Shown here: positions 52,586-62,820 of the stretch, one piece after another
How positions within the stretch are numbered: position 1 is the first letter of the stretch
Layout: each line of letters opens with the position of its first letter
Assembly (NCBI GenBank): GCA_965368405.1
Contig: CBDUMS010000002.1
Location: 21,743-85,742, forward strand
Reading direction: 5' to 3'
Source: S012-113 sp965368405
GTDB taxonomy: Bacteria; Bacteroidota; Bacteroidia; Cytophagales; Cyclobacteriaceae
Length of the DNA stretch: 64,000 bases
Notes under the pieces: model-generated
Told to the model about the DNA's origin: nothing
Seen by the model: the letters and a program-made list of their open reading frames with translations, nothing else
Database searches by the model: none
Program-made: the position numbers and the translations under genes

Positions 52586-55500
52586 ATGATGTCATTCTCA
52601 ATTCGATCTAGCATTTTATCTCTAGTGTTATTTTTATCGACCAATATGTTGGTTGCTCAAATAATTCCAGATAGCCTATTACAGGAATTTAAATATCGCA
52701 ATGTAGGACCCGCCCGCGGTGGGCGCGTTACCACGGTAACGGGTGTTCCTTCTGAGCCAGGTACATTTTATAGTGGAGCAACCGGTGGAGGTGTCTGGAA
52801 AACAACGGACTATGGTATTGTTTGGAAAAATGTAAGTGATGGTTTTTTCTCTACACCGTCTATTGGTGCAATCGAGGTTGCCCCAACCGATCCTAATTTA
52901 ATATATGTGGGGACGGGTTCAGATGGACTGAGATCAAATGTAATTACAGGGAAAGGAATGTATAAATCTACCAACGCAGGTAAAACATGGGAGCATATCG
53001 GTTTACCCATGGCAGGTCAGATTGGTGCAGTAGAAATTCATCCTAAGAATAAAGATTTAATTTATGTGGCTGCTATAGGTCAGGCCTTTCAGCCTAATAA
53101 AGAGCGAGGAGTTTATCGAAGCAAGGACGGCGGTAAAAACTGGGAGCAGATTCTCTATGTATCCGACACAATTGGGGCTGTAGATTTAGAGTTTGCACCT
53201 GATAATCCGGAAATGATTTACGCAACAATGTGGCGGGCAGAACGCAAGCCATGGACCATTATAAGTGGTGGCTATCAGGCCGGAGGAGTCTATAAATCAA
53301 CAGATGGTGGCAATACCTGGACAAAAAAAACCACAGGACTTCCCGAAGGTCTAATTGGCAAAGTTGATTTGGGTGTATCACCTGCTAATCCGGATATTCT
53401 TTATGCATTGGTCGAAGCCCCGGAAGATGAAGGTGGACTTTACCTATCTAAAGATCGGGGCGAGAGTTTTACCCAGGTATCGGATAATAAAGGACTGGTT
53501 AACCGGCCTTTCTATTATTGCAATGTTGAGGTCAATCCCCTTAACGAAAACTCGCTTTACGTCAATGCGAATGGCTATTTTCATTCAATAGATGGTGGTA
53601 AAAAATGGAAACGTCTTTCTACACCGCATGGTGATAATCACGATGTATGGCTAAACCCTAATGATACCTTAATAATGGGTCAGTCTAATGATGGTGGAGT
53701 AAACGTTACAACCAACGGCGGTAAAACATGGTCGACACAGTTTAACCAGCCCACGGCAGAGCTTTATCAGGTTGAAGTAGATGAGCAGTACCCATATTGG
53801 TTGTATGCAGGTCAGCAGGATAATTCTACGATTGCAGTACCTAGTGTGCCTCCTCATAACGCTCCGGCTGGTCCAAATTCATACTGGCTGGCTGTTGGAG
53901 GTTGCGAAACCGGCCCAGCCGTACCGAAGCCGGGTAATCCTGATATTGTTTATTCAAACTGTAAAGGAAGGTTTGGTGTTTACAATAAGAAAACGGGTCA
54001 AGAAAAACAGTACTATATAGGTGCGACAAATATTTATGGTCATAATCCTAAGAATCTTAAATACAGGTTTCAGCGTGTGGCACCTATCATGGTTTCTAAG
54101 CATAATCCTGATGCTGTTTATATGGGTTCCCAATTCCTTCATAAAACAACAGACGACGGAGTAACCTGGGAAATAATTTCACCTGATTTAACGGCCAACG
54201 AACCCGATAAGCAGGTAATTTCTGGCTCACCAATTACCCGCGACGTTACAGGTGAGGAGTATTACAGCACTATTTATGCGATACAGGAATCTCCTTTGCA
54301 AGAAGGGATAATCTGGGTAGGTGCGAATGACGGCCCTGTTCATGTTACCATGGATGGAGGTAAAAACTGGAAAGACGTTACACCCGCAGATTTGCCAAAA
54401 GGCGGTAGAGTAGACGCCGTTGAGCCATCACCACACGATCGTAATAAGGCTTATATTGCGGTTTTACGTTATCAGTTGGGCGATTATCGTCCTTATATTT
54501 ACCGCACCTTAGATGGCGGATCGAGCTGGAAATTACTAACTACTGGCGAGAATGGCTTACCTGCCGATTTTCCAACACGTGTTGTGCGCGAGGATCCGCA
54601 GCATGAAGGTGTACTTTACGCGGGAACCGAATTCGGCATGTTTATTTCGTTTAATGACGGAGAGAACTGGCAACCATTTCAACAAAACCTGCCTGTAACC
54701 CCAATTACAGATATTAAATTGCATAGAGGCGATCTGGTACTTTCCACCATGGGACGTTCATTTTGGGTTCTTGATGATCTTTCTTCCGTTGATGAAATAA
54801 CAATCCCTTGGGCAAAGAAATCTGCACAATTATTTGCACCACGAATAGCCTATCGCTATCGCTTTCGTTCAACAAGCGAGAAGTCGGTGCCTTATTATCC
54901 TAACAATGGGGTAATACTTAATTACTATCTGCCAAAAACACCGAGTGGAGACATATCACTTAAAATAAGCGATGCAACTGGTAAGCATGTTCGAACCCTA
55001 ACTAGCGCCGTGGCTAAAACCGATAATTCTGATCGACCAACGCCAATGGCCAATATAAGAGCTCAGGCGAGCCGCAAAGGTGACCTTGATAAATCGGCGG
55101 GGGTACATCGTATCGTTTGGGATATGCGACATGAAGGTGCCTGGAACAGCAATGCAGCTCGTAGTTTAAGAGGAGGGCCCATGGTAGCGCCTGGTACTTA
55201 TACTTTTGAATTAACCATCGACGGTCAGACGGTCAAGCAGGAGGGAGAAATTAAATTAGATCCTAAATCAGAGGAACAGGGAATGACGAAAGCTATTATC
55301 GAAGAGCAAGTCGCACTTTCACTTCAAATAGTAGCACTTCAGAACGAAGCTAATAGGTTAACGAAAAAAGTTGAGGACCTACTAAAGCCACTACAAGATA
55401 AGTACAAGAAGAAAGCCTCGAATAAGACTAAGGCAAGAATTGATAAAATTGAAATGGTCAAATATCAATTAGAAACGCCTCCAGGCATTTATATGCGACC

Positions 55501-55639
55501 AATGTTAAATGCGCAATTGAATTATCTGGCTTCTATGATTAATCGAGCCGACCAGAAGCCGGGTAAGGATGCATATGATCGTTATGAAGAGCTAAAAGGA
55601 GAATTAGCTGCGATAACCAAGGCGTTTAATGCTTTATAA
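52586..55639 (+). CDS. Secreted BNR/VPS10-like beta-propeller protein
   Basis: A 1017-residue exported protein (signal peptide about 1-25, ending LVAQ). It has roughly ten Asp-box (SxDxGxxW) repeats, among them STNAGKTWE, SKDGGKNWE, STDGGNTWT, SIDGGKKWK, TTNGGKTWS, TTDDGVTWE, TMDGGKNWK and TLDGGSSWK, typical of sialidase/sortilin (VPS10)-type ten-bladed propellers. The last 200 residues form a separate helical domain with Lys/Glu-rich coils. Such proteins are widespread in Bacteroidota and uncharacterised. ATG at 52586 or 52589. A strong terminator follows. Confidence 0.8.
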   Translation: MMSFSIRSSILSLVLFLSTNMLVAQIIPDSLLQEFKYRNVGPARGGRVTTVTGVPSEPGTFYSGATGGGVWKTTDYGIVWKNVSDGFFSTPSIGAIEVAPTDPNLIYVGTGSDGLRSNVITGKGMYKSTNAGKTWEHIGLPMAGQIGAVEIHPKNKDLIYVAAIGQAFQPNKERGVYRSKDGGKNWEQILYVSDTIGAVDLEFAPDNPEMIYATMWRAERKPWTIISGGYQAGGVYKSTDGGNTWTKKTTGLPEGLIGKVDLGVSPANPDILYALVEAPEDEGGLYLSKDRGESFTQVSDNKGLVNRPFYYCNVEVNPLNENSLYVNANGYFHSIDGGKKWKRLSTPHGDNHDVWLNPNDTLIMGQSNDGGVNVTTNGGKTWSTQFNQPTAELYQVEVDEQYPYWLYAGQQDNSTIAVPSVPPHNAPAGPNSYWLAVGGCETGPAVPKPGNPDIVYSNCKGRFGVYNKKTGQEKQYYIGATNIYGHNPKNLKYRFQRVAPIMVSKHNPDAVYMGSQFLHKTTDDGVTWEIISPDLTANEPDKQVISGSPITRDVTGEEYYSTIYAIQESPLQEGIIWVGANDGPVHVTMDGGKNWKDVTPADLPKGGRVDAVEPSPHDRNKAYIAVLRYQLGDYRPYIYRTLDGGSSWKLLTTGENGLPADFPTRVVREDPQHEGVLYAGTEFGMFISFNDGENWQPFQQNLPVTPITDIKLHRGDLVLSTMGRSFWVLDDLSSVDEITIPWAKKSAQLFAPRIAYRYRFRSTSEKSVPYYPNNGVILNYYLPKTPSGDISLKISDATGKHVRTLTSAVAKTDNSDRPTPMANIRAQASRKGDLDKSAGVHRIVWDMRHEGAWNSNAARSLRGGPMVAPGTYTFELTIDGQTVKQEGEIKLDPKSEEQGMTKAIIEEQVALSLQIVALQNEANRLTKKVEDLLKPLQDKYKKKASNKTKARIDKIEMVKYQLETPPGIYMRPMLNAQLNYLASMINRADQKPGKDAYDRYEELKGELAAITKAFNAL

Positions 55640-55650
55640 AGTATGCTATT

Positions 55651-55687
55651 AATTTGGTGCCGTTAAAATTAGCGGCACCAAATTTTT
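55651..55687 (+). terminator. Intrinsic terminator after the BNR protein gene
   Basis: A perfect 12-bp stem, AATTTGGTGCCG (55651-55662) with CGGCACCAAATT (55673-55684), closes a 10-base loop and is followed by a T run (55683-55687). It lies 12 bases after the stop codon. The clearest terminator in the window, separating this gene from the metal efflux unit. Confidence 0.85.
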
Positions 55688-55714
55688 GAATCCCTTTTGT
55701 GATAGCTAACACTG

Positions 55715-55741
55715 TTGCATTAATTAGCTTTTGTATATTTG
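55715..55741 (+). promoter_or_regulatory. Candidate promoter of metal efflux operon
   Basis: TTG (55715-55717), 16 bases, TATATTTG (55734-55741). It lies just before the ATG at 55746, so the leader would be very short or the first gene would be read from a downstream start. It may serve the whole set at 55746-61546. Confidence 0.5.
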
Positions 55742-55745
55742 TTAG

Positions 55746-56105
55746 ATGTTCGTTGTTCAAAGAATCTTATATTTTCTAGTTGGAGGTATTATTTTACTCC
55801 ACACCATGGTTCCGCACGAACACTTCAATCCGGATCAGGAAATAACTATAGTTCATAGTCATCAATGTACCACAGATCTTTTTGGCGAAATACAGATAAG
55901 TTTTGGTGTTGATCATGGGCAGGGTCATTTTGAACATTTTTTCAAGGTGCCTCAAGATGCTCCATCTATACAGTTGCTTGAAGTATTAATATCTTATAAT
56001 CCTACGGAAGCAATTGATTTTGCTTACCAAGTAGAGGAAGAAGTACCTTTCACCTCATTTATTCCACCGGACCCTCTTCGTGGTCCGCCCTCAATTCTGG
56101 CATAG
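55746..56105 (+). CDS. Small histidine-rich protein upstream of RND metal pump
   Basis: A 119-residue protein with an N-terminal hydrophobic segment (about 4-20) that may be a signal or anchor. It contains clustered histidines: HTMVPHEHF, VHSHQC and DHGQGHFEHFF. The pattern suits metal binding. Small His-rich proteins often precede Cus/Czc-type pumps in Bacteroidota; I do not know a named family. Probable metal chaperone or sink for the pump that follows after 76 bases. Confidence 0.6.
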   Translation: MFVVQRILYFLVGGIILLHTMVPHEHFNPDQEITIVHSHQCTTDLFGEIQISFGVDHGQGHFEHFFKVPQDAPSIQLLEVLISYNPTEAIDFAYQVEEEVPFTSFIPPDPLRGPPSILA

Positions 56106-56181
56106 TTGCCTATTCATAAGTACCCTGCATTAATAATTACTTAATGCACCATAAGATTATATCATCTATAATCCCAGTTTT

Positions 56182-59100
56182 ATGATTACCAGAATTATAG
56201 CGTTTTCGCTGAAGAATAAATTTATTATTGGACTCAATGTGCTTGCCATGATCATCACAGGCTACTATGCAATGCGTAGTTTGCCTATAGATGCGGTTCC
56301 CGATATAACGAACAACCAGGTTCAAGTCGTAACGGTTTCTCCATCGCTGGTTCCGCAGGAAATTGAGCAATTTATTACTTACCCCATAGAAATGGCGGTA
56401 GCTAATATCCCCTATATTGTAGAAGTTCGATCAATTTCTAAATTTGGGCTGTCTGTTGTTACAATAGTTTTCGAGGATAAAGTCCCTATTCTCGATGCTC
56501 GCCAGTATGTTAAAGAACAGTTAGCAATCGCTGCAGAAGACATACCCTCAGAATTAGGAGTTCCTGAAATGATGCCGATTACTACGGGTCTGGGGGAGGT
56601 ATACCAATATACGCTTAATATTGATGAGGCCCACCGCAATCAGTATGATGCAATGGACTTACGAACGATCCAGGACTGGATTGTTAAACGACAATTGAAT
56701 GGTATCAAAGGGATTATTGAAATAAGTAGCTTCGGCGGTTTTGTCAAGCAGTTTGAAGTAGCCGTTGATCCCAAGCGATTGAGCGAGCTAGAGATTACTA
56801 TTCCTCAGGTTTATAAGGCATTACAAGAAAATAACGAAAATTCTGGAGGTAGCTATATTGAACAAGGTCCTAACCTGTATTATATCCGAACCGAGGGTAT
56901 AGTTCGAGAGTTCAGCGATATAGAAAACATTGTTGTAAAGCAGGTGAATGGTGTGCCTGTTCTTGTAAAACATATTGCAGAGGTGCGTTACGGTTATCCA
57001 CCTCGCTTTGGTGCCATGACGATGGATGGCTTAGGAGAAACCGTTGGTGGAATTACGCTGATGCTAAAAGGGGGAAATTCGTCTCAGGCTATCGAAAATG
57101 TTCATCAGCGAATCGATCAGGTGCAGCAGTCTTTACCAGAGGGAATATCAATTGAGCCTTATCTGGATAGATCTGTACTCGTTAGCAAAACCATTCGTAC
57201 GGTTAGTACCAATCTTATTGAAGGAGGCTTGATCGTTATTTTCATTCTCATCTTATTGCTGGGAAACCTTCGCGCTGGAATTATTGTGGCTTCGGTAATC
57301 CCACTGTCCTTGATATTCGCCTTTATTATGATGAGTGTCTTCGGTGTTTCCGCCAATCTTATGTCCTTGGGAGCTATTGATTTTGGAATTGTAATCGATG
57401 GCGCGGTTATAATTGTTGAAGCAGTTTTGCACTTTATTACCTTAAATTTTCTCGGTAAGAAACTAAGTCAACAACAGATGGACGATGCTATTAAAACAGC
57501 TTCATCTAAAACTATAGCATCTGCTGCGTTTGGGGTATTTATCATCTTGATTGTGTTTGTACCCATCATGACGCTCACCGGAATCGAAGGCAAAATGTTT
57601 ACGCCCATGGCTCAAACAGTTTCCTTTGCAATTTTAGGAGCCCTTATTCTCTCCGTAACTTATGTGCCCGTTGCCGCCAGTCTTTTACTTAAAAAGGATA
57701 TTAGAGACACTACGACCTTTGCAGATAAAATTGTAAATGGATTAAAATCGATTTATAAACCTGTCCTTAAATTGGCATTAAAACTACCTTATTGGACTAT
57801 CTCCTCTTCCTTGGCAGTATTGGTGATAACAGGGTTCGTGTTCTCCCGAATGGGTGCCGAGTTTATCCCAACGCTAGAGGAAGGTGATTTAGCGATGCAA
57901 ATGAGTCTCCGTCCTGGCAGTTCATTAGAGGCCAGTGTTCGATCATCGACAAGAGCTGAAAAAATTCTACTGGAGAATTTCCCGGAAGTCAACCATGTTG
58001 TTTCTAAAATAGGCACAGCCGAGGTGCCCACAGATCCAATGTCGATTGAGGAGGCTGATATCATGATCATCCTTAAACCTAAAGAAGAATGGGTGTCGGC
58101 CGATAACAGGGAGGATTTAGTAGAATTAATGAAGGCTAAGCTTAATGTGATTAAAGCAGCCTCTTTTGAGTTTACCCAGCCAATTCAATTAAGGTTTAAT
58201 GAGCTTATGACAGGCTCTAAGGCCGATGTGGCAGTAAAAATATTTGGCGACGACCTCGAAGAATTGCATCGGGTGGGTGAAGAAGCGGCTGTACTCATTC
58301 AGAAAATTGAAGGAGCCGGTGATGTAAAGGTTGAACAGACTGAAGGTTTACCGCAAATGATGGTAAGTTATAATCGTGAACGAATGGCATTTCATGGTAT
58401 AAATATTCACGCTTTAAATCAGGTAATTCGATCGGCTTATGCCGGGGAAGTTGCCGGTGTTGTTTACGAGGGAGAAAAACGATTCGATCTGGTGATACGG
58501 CTTGCCAAGCGTGAGTTCTTTAAATTGAGCCGTCTATTTGTTCTGAATTCAAGAAACAAGATGGTGCCAATATCTGAATTGGCAACAATGGAAATAAAGA
58601 ATGGGCCTATGCAAATATCTCGAGAAGATGCACACCGTCGAATATCTATCGGTATTAATATCAGAAATCGTGATGTAGCCAGCTTTATTAAAGAGGTACA
58701 GGACGTACTTGGCCAAAATCTTAAGCTTTCGCCGGGCTATTACATTCGTTATGGAGGACAATTCGAAAACTTGCAGGCCGCGAAAGACCGGCTAGCGGTA
58801 GCCGTTCCAATCGCCCTCGGCTTAATTTTCGTCATGCTCTTCTTTGCTTTTAATTCGGTTAAATATGCGTTGCTTATTTACACAACCGTGCCAATGAGCG
58901 CCATTGGAGGTGTTATTGCTTTATATATCCGTGATATGCCCTTTAGTATATCTGCAGGTGTTGGCTTTATAGCGCTTTTTGGGGTCGCCGTGCTAAATGG
59001 TATTGTGCTCATTAGTTACTTCAACCAGCTCCGTGAAACAAATTCAGGACCAATTAAAGATATTGTTATAGAAGGTGCAATAGCGAGACTCAGACCTGTT

Positions 59101-60474
59101 ATTATGACAGCAGCCGTTGCCTCAATGGGCTTCCTGCCTATGGCTTTATCAACAACAGCTGGTGCAGAAGTCCAAAAACCCTTGGCCACGGTAGTTATTG
59201 GGGGACTTATCTCATCAACCTTACTCACCTTAATCTTACTACCGATACTCTATAATATTTTGGAATCAAAAATAAAGCCTAAAGTAGCCGCAGTGGTTCT
59301 TATTCCTTTATTGATGATCTGCATGCCGAAGCAAATTAGCGCACAAGGAACACCCCTTACCATGCAAATGGCCATTGATTCTGCTTTCGCCAATAACCAG
59401 ATTTTAGCCAACGCTAAAATTGCAATTGGTCAGGCAGAAAGCGAGAAAAAAGCATCCTTTACTTTAGGTAAAACCTCGATCGATGCAGGGTATGGTCAAT
59501 TCAATACGTTATATCAGGACGCAATGGTAGAAGTATTCCAGGATTTAGGTAATCTCGCGCAACAAGCAAAAGAGTCTAAGTCGGGAAAGATTAAGATAGA
59601 CTACGCCAATGAACAGTATGCATTAATAAAGCGAACACTCACCCGAGAGGTGAAATTAGCTTGGCAAGATATTGTTTACACTCAAGCGGTAGTTCTGCAG
59701 CTTGAGAAACAAATTAGTATAGTTAAAATGCACCTGGAGAAGGCAGAAAGACAACTATCATCTGGTGAAATTAGTAACGCTGAGCTTGGCTTAATAATAA
59801 TGGAGCAAAGCGATTTATATCGGCAGCTTGCGTTAGCCGAGTTAAATAGTAGTGATGCCCTCCAGAAGTTCAGAGATCTAACGAAGATTGAAGAAGTAGA
59901 CATTCAAGCGGAAGTGCTGACATTATTGCCTTTTGACCTTACAATAATGGACGAAAGTATAGATCAGTCTTTAATGAAACCCTTTGAATATAACTTGCTT
60001 TATCAGGAAGCTAAGGTAAAAATGGCCAATGCTGGCTATTTCCCAGATATACGCGTTGGATATTTTAATCAGAGTATCGATGGGATAAACGGATTTCAAG
60101 GATTTAGAGTGGGAGCAGCCATTCCATTATGGTTTAGACCGCAAAAGCAAGCTGTTATTCAGGCAAAGTTAGCTCTCGAGCATTCACAAAATCTTTATGA
60201 GCAGCAGAACCAGCGGTACACTTATGCCTATCAAAATGCTGTAGAAAAATTAAAGAAGATAAACTCCTTGTACCAAAGCAGTATTACTACGTGGAGTTCT
60301 CGTAATGAAGAACTTATAAAATCAGTAGAGCGTGAGTTGGAATTAGGAGAAATATCATATTTCAAATATGTACAAATTACAGATCGGGTAAATAGAACAG
60401 CTATAAACCGCCTAGATCTTATTAATAAATTAAATAAGGCAATTATAGAAGTAGAATATTATAGATATGAATAA
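56182..60474 (+). CDS. Heavy-metal RND transporter fused to TolC-like outer membrane factor
   Basis: A 1430-residue CusA/CzcA-type proton-driven efflux pump (residues about 1-1030: LPIDAVPDITNNQVQV at the N-terminus, the large periplasmic loops and 12 membrane helices). After a hydrophobic stretch ending PKQISAQGT near residue 1055 there is a 375-residue TolC/CzcC-like outer membrane factor with its coiled-coil helices. The joint reads like a signal peptide (cleavage-type ISA-QG), so the second half may be a 13th helix or a processed periplasmic product. The adaptor gene overlaps the end by 8 bases. Likely metals are Cu, Zn, Co or Cd. Confidence 0.9.
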   Translation: MITRIIAFSLKNKFIIGLNVLAMIITGYYAMRSLPIDAVPDITNNQVQVVTVSPSLVPQEIEQFITYPIEMAVANIPYIVEVRSISKFGLSVVTIVFEDKVPILDARQYVKEQLAIAAEDIPSELGVPEMMPITTGLGEVYQYTLNIDEAHRNQYDAMDLRTIQDWIVKRQLNGIKGIIEISSFGGFVKQFEVAVDPKRLSELEITIPQVYKALQENNENSGGSYIEQGPNLYYIRTEGIVREFSDIENIVVKQVNGVPVLVKHIAEVRYGYPPRFGAMTMDGLGETVGGITLMLKGGNSSQAIENVHQRIDQVQQSLPEGISIEPYLDRSVLVSKTIRTVSTNLIEGGLIVIFILILLLGNLRAGIIVASVIPLSLIFAFIMMSVFGVSANLMSLGAIDFGIVIDGAVIIVEAVLHFITLNFLGKKLSQQQMDDAIKTASSKTIASAAFGVFIILIVFVPIMTLTGIEGKMFTPMAQTVSFAILGALILSVTYVPVAASLLLKKDIRDTTTFADKIVNGLKSIYKPVLKLALKLPYWTISSSLAVLVITGFVFSRMGAEFIPTLEEGDLAMQMSLRPGSSLEASVRSSTRAEKILLENFPEVNHVVSKIGTAEVPTDPMSIEEADIMIILKPKEEWVSADNREDLVELMKAKLNVIKAASFEFTQPIQLRFNELMTGSKADVAVKIFGDDLEELHRVGEEAAVLIQKIEGAGDVKVEQTEGLPQMMVSYNRERMAFHGINIHALNQVIRSAYAGEVAGVVYEGEKRFDLVIRLAKREFFKLSRLFVLNSRNKMVPISELATMEIKNGPMQISREDAHRRISIGINIRNRDVASFIKEVQDVLGQNLKLSPGYYIRYGGQFENLQAAKDRLAVAVPIALGLIFVMLFFAFNSVKYALLIYTTVPMSAIGGVIALYIRDMPFSISAGVGFIALFGVAVLNGIVLISYFNQLRETNSGPIKDIVIEGAIARLRPVIMTAAVASMGFLPMALSTTAGAEVQKPLATVVIGGLISSTLLTLILLPILYNILESKIKPKVAAVVLIPLLMICMPKQISAQGTPLTMQMAIDSAFANNQILANAKIAIGQAESEKKASFTLGKTSIDAGYGQFNTLYQDAMVEVFQDLGNLAQQAKESKSGKIKIDYANEQYALIKRTLTREVKLAWQDIVYTQAVVLQLEKQISIVKMHLEKAERQLSSGEISNAELGLIIMEQSDLYRQLALAELNSSDALQKFRDLTKIEEVDIQAEVLTLLPFDLTIMDESIDQSLMKPFEYNLLYQEAKVKMANAGYFPDIRVGYFNQSIDGINGFQGFRVGAAIPLWFRPQKQAVIQAKLALEHSQNLYEQQNQRYTYAYQNAVEKLKKINSLYQSSITTWSSRNEELIKSVERELELGEISYFKYVQITDRVNRTAINRLDLINKLNKAIIEVEYYRYE

Positions 60475-61546
60475 GTTAAATTTAATATTGATAATCGCGA
60501 CGTTTACCATGTCTGCTTGTTCAACCCAACCGCAAGATAATGCGGCGGTAGACAGCATACAGGAATTAGATTTGAATGATCTAGTGTTTACCCGGATTGA
60601 AAAAAAGAATATAACAAAGGTTATTGAATGTACCGGCAGAATTGATGTTCCGCCAAATCAAAGGGCTGCGATCTATGCGCCTATTGGTGGTAATATACGT
60701 AACATTCGTGTTTTGCCAGGCGATAAAATTGTCAAAGGTCAGGTTCTTTTCAGTTTAGCACACCAAGATATCATTAAGATTCAGCAGGATTATTTGATCG
60801 CCAAAAATGAGTTAGTTCTTAGTGACGCGGATTATAATCGGAAAAAGAAATTGTTTGAAGCCAATAGTACCTCTGAAAAAGAATTATTGCTTGCACAACG
60901 AAATTATGAAGTTGCTAATGCCAACCTTCAAAGTCTTGAAGCTCAGATAAGGTTCATCGGCATTTCTCTTGATAAGCTTAATAAAGGAGGAATAATGGAT
61001 GCGATTGTTATAACGGCACCCATAGGAGGCTATATTGCTAAGCTGGAGGCTGTTGCTGGTGCCTATGTAAACCCAAATAATCTTATTCTTACCATTGTTA
61101 ACCCTACACATAAACATGTGGAGCTCGATGTCTATGCTGATAAAGTAAATGCCTTAAGCGTAGGCCAACAAGTTGGCTTTCATACGGCAGGTAGCGATGA
61201 AGAATTCGAAGCGGAAATCTATTTGATTGGGAAAGAAGTTGATGAGGAGACAAGAACAGTAAGCATACATGCTCATCTTTTGGATGAAGAAGCTAATAAT
61301 CTAATTGTGGGCTCATACCTCTATGCTGGAGTTAAAGTAACGGCCGACGAGGTATATAGCCTGCCTAACGAAGCAATTGTTAAAGTGGAAGGAGAGAACT
61401 ACATACTCCTTAAGGACGATAACCAGCTGGTCTCTTTTAAGGTAGAGGTAGGGGATGTATTTAAGGGGTATACCCAGATTCTCAATTATCAGGAATTAGT
61501 TAAAGCTGAAATACTCGCAAAAGATGCATTCTATTATTACAACTAA
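60467..61546 (+). CDS. RND periplasmic adaptor (CusB/CzcB-like) lipoprotein
   Basis: A 359-residue membrane fusion protein with a lipobox near Cys18 (MSACST) and the order barrel-sandwich (IYAPIGGNIRNIRVLPGDKI), alpha hairpin (residues about 95-155) and beta barrel. It links the RND pump to the outer membrane factor. The ATG lies 8 bases inside the pump gene, so expression is coupled. Last gene of the efflux set; a weak dyad terminator follows at 61560. Confidence 0.9.
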   Translation: MNKLNLILIIATFTMSACSTQPQDNAAVDSIQELDLNDLVFTRIEKKNITKVIECTGRIDVPPNQRAAIYAPIGGNIRNIRVLPGDKIVKGQVLFSLAHQDIIKIQQDYLIAKNELVLSDADYNRKKKLFEANSTSEKELLLAQRNYEVANANLQSLEAQIRFIGISLDKLNKGGIMDAIVITAPIGGYIAKLEAVAGAYVNPNNLILTIVNPTHKHVELDVYADKVNALSVGQQVGFHTAGSDEEFEAEIYLIGKEVDEETRTVSIHAHLLDEEANNLIVGSYLYAGVKVTADEVYSLPNEAIVKVEGENYILLKDDNQLVSFKVEVGDVFKGYTQILNYQELVKAEILAKDAFYYYN

Positions 61547-61559
61547 GGTAATAATAGAG

Positions 61560-61582
61560 GTAATAGATTTTTCTTCTATTAC
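61560..61582. terminator. Candidate bidirectional terminator
   Basis: GTAATAGA (61560-61567), loop TTTTTCT, TCTATTAC (61575-61582), perfect 8-bp arms, followed by ATTTTAGG. It lies between the convergent adaptor gene and ackA. The U-tract is short, so efficiency is uncertain. Confidence 0.45.
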
Positions 61583-61609
61583 ATTTTAGGGTGCCGCGAA
61601 ACTTAATTC

Positions 61610-62815
61610 TTAACCGTTTTGGGTCAATTGATACGATTGATTGGCAATTTCCAGCTCTTCGTTTGTAGGAATAACGAATACCTTAATGGTTGAGTTGGGC
61701 GTTGATATAAGGGTAGAGCCACTAACGTTTTCATTCGCCTCTTTATCAAGTAAAATGCCACATTGTCCTAACCCAGTAATACTCATATCTCGAATAAGCG
61801 GACTATTTTCACCAACTCCAGCAGTAAATACAATACCATCAACCGGGCCAATTACTGCCATATAGGCTCCGATATATTTCTTTATGCGATAGGCATATAT
61901 CTCTAAGGCAATTTTCGCTTCGGGATTGCCATTTTTTGCATCTTCCGAAATCTTACGAAGATCGTTGTTACCAGTAAGGCCCTTCATGCCACTATTCTTA
62001 TATAGAATGTTTTTAACATCGGCAATCGGTATGCCAGCTTCTTCTGTGAGGTAGAAGATTACCCCAGGGTCTATATCGCCACTTCGGGTTCCCATTACCA
62101 GACCACCCACGGTTGTAAAACCTAAGGATGTATCGATACTCTTACCGTTTTTAATCGCTGTAATACTTGCTCCATTACCGAGATGAATAGTAATCAGGTT
62201 GGTTTCTTCAAGAGGTTTATCTAATGCTTTTGCTGCCTCGTTCGCTACATATTTATGCGATGTGCCATGAAAACCATAAACTCGAATGCCGTGTTCTTTA
62301 TACAATTTTTCCGGTATAGCATACTTAAAAGCATAGTCGGGTATGGTTTGATGATATGCCGTATCGAATACAGCTATTTGCTTAGCACCAGTAAACACTT
62401 TCTTCGACATCCTAATCCCGATTAAATTCGAGGGGTTATGCAAAGGTGCCAGCGCCGAAAGCTTATCAATTGTTTTTAGAACATCATCATTAATCTCAAT
62501 AGTCTCAGCAAAGGCTTCACCACCATGTACCACCCGATGCCCTACGAGTTCTACCTCATTGGTATTCGTAATTACCCCGGTATTTGTGTCAGTGAGGAGT
62601 GCCGCAACCTTGGTCATTCCGGCTTGATGATTTAAAATAGGAGCGGACTCATTATGAACGATGGGTTGGCCACCACGGAAGATGGTATGATGCACCTGTC
62701 CCATGTTTTCACCAATTTGCTCAATAAGACCGCTCGAGATCACCTCCCCGTCTGGCATATTAAACAACTGGTACTTAATGGAAGAACTTCCGGTATTTAT
62801 TACTAATGTTTTCAT
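61610..62815 (-). CDS. ackA: Acetate kinase
   Basis: Makes ATP and acetate from acetyl phosphate. A 401-residue AckA: NTGSSSIKYQLF at the N-terminus, DTAYHQTIP, FHGTSHKYVA, and the phosphate-binding HLGNGASITAI. The frame runs 23 codons further upstream, but that stretch is the tail of the pta-like frame; the ATG at 62815 (MKTLVINTG) starts 5 bases after its stop. Pairs with the pta-like gene for acetate overflow. Confidence 0.94.
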   Translation of the reverse strand: MKTLVINTGSSSIKYQLFNMPDGEVISSGLIEQIGENMGQVHHTIFRGGQPIVHNESAPILNHQAGMTKVAALLTDTNTGVITNTNEVELVGHRVVHGGEAFAETIEINDDVLKTIDKLSALAPLHNPSNLIGIRMSKKVFTGAKQIAVFDTAYHQTIPDYAFKYAIPEKLYKEHGIRVYGFHGTSHKYVANEAAKALDKPLEETNLITIHLGNGASITAIKNGKSIDTSLGFTTVGGLVMGTRSGDIDPGVIFYLTEEAGIPIADVKNILYKNSGMKGLTGNNDLRKISEDAKNGNPEAKIALEIYAYRIKKYIGAYMAVIGPVDGIVFTAGVGENSPLIRDMSITGLGQCGILLDKEANENVSGSTLISTPNSTIKVFVIPTNEELEIANQSYQLTQNG

Positions 62816-62820
62816 ATATC

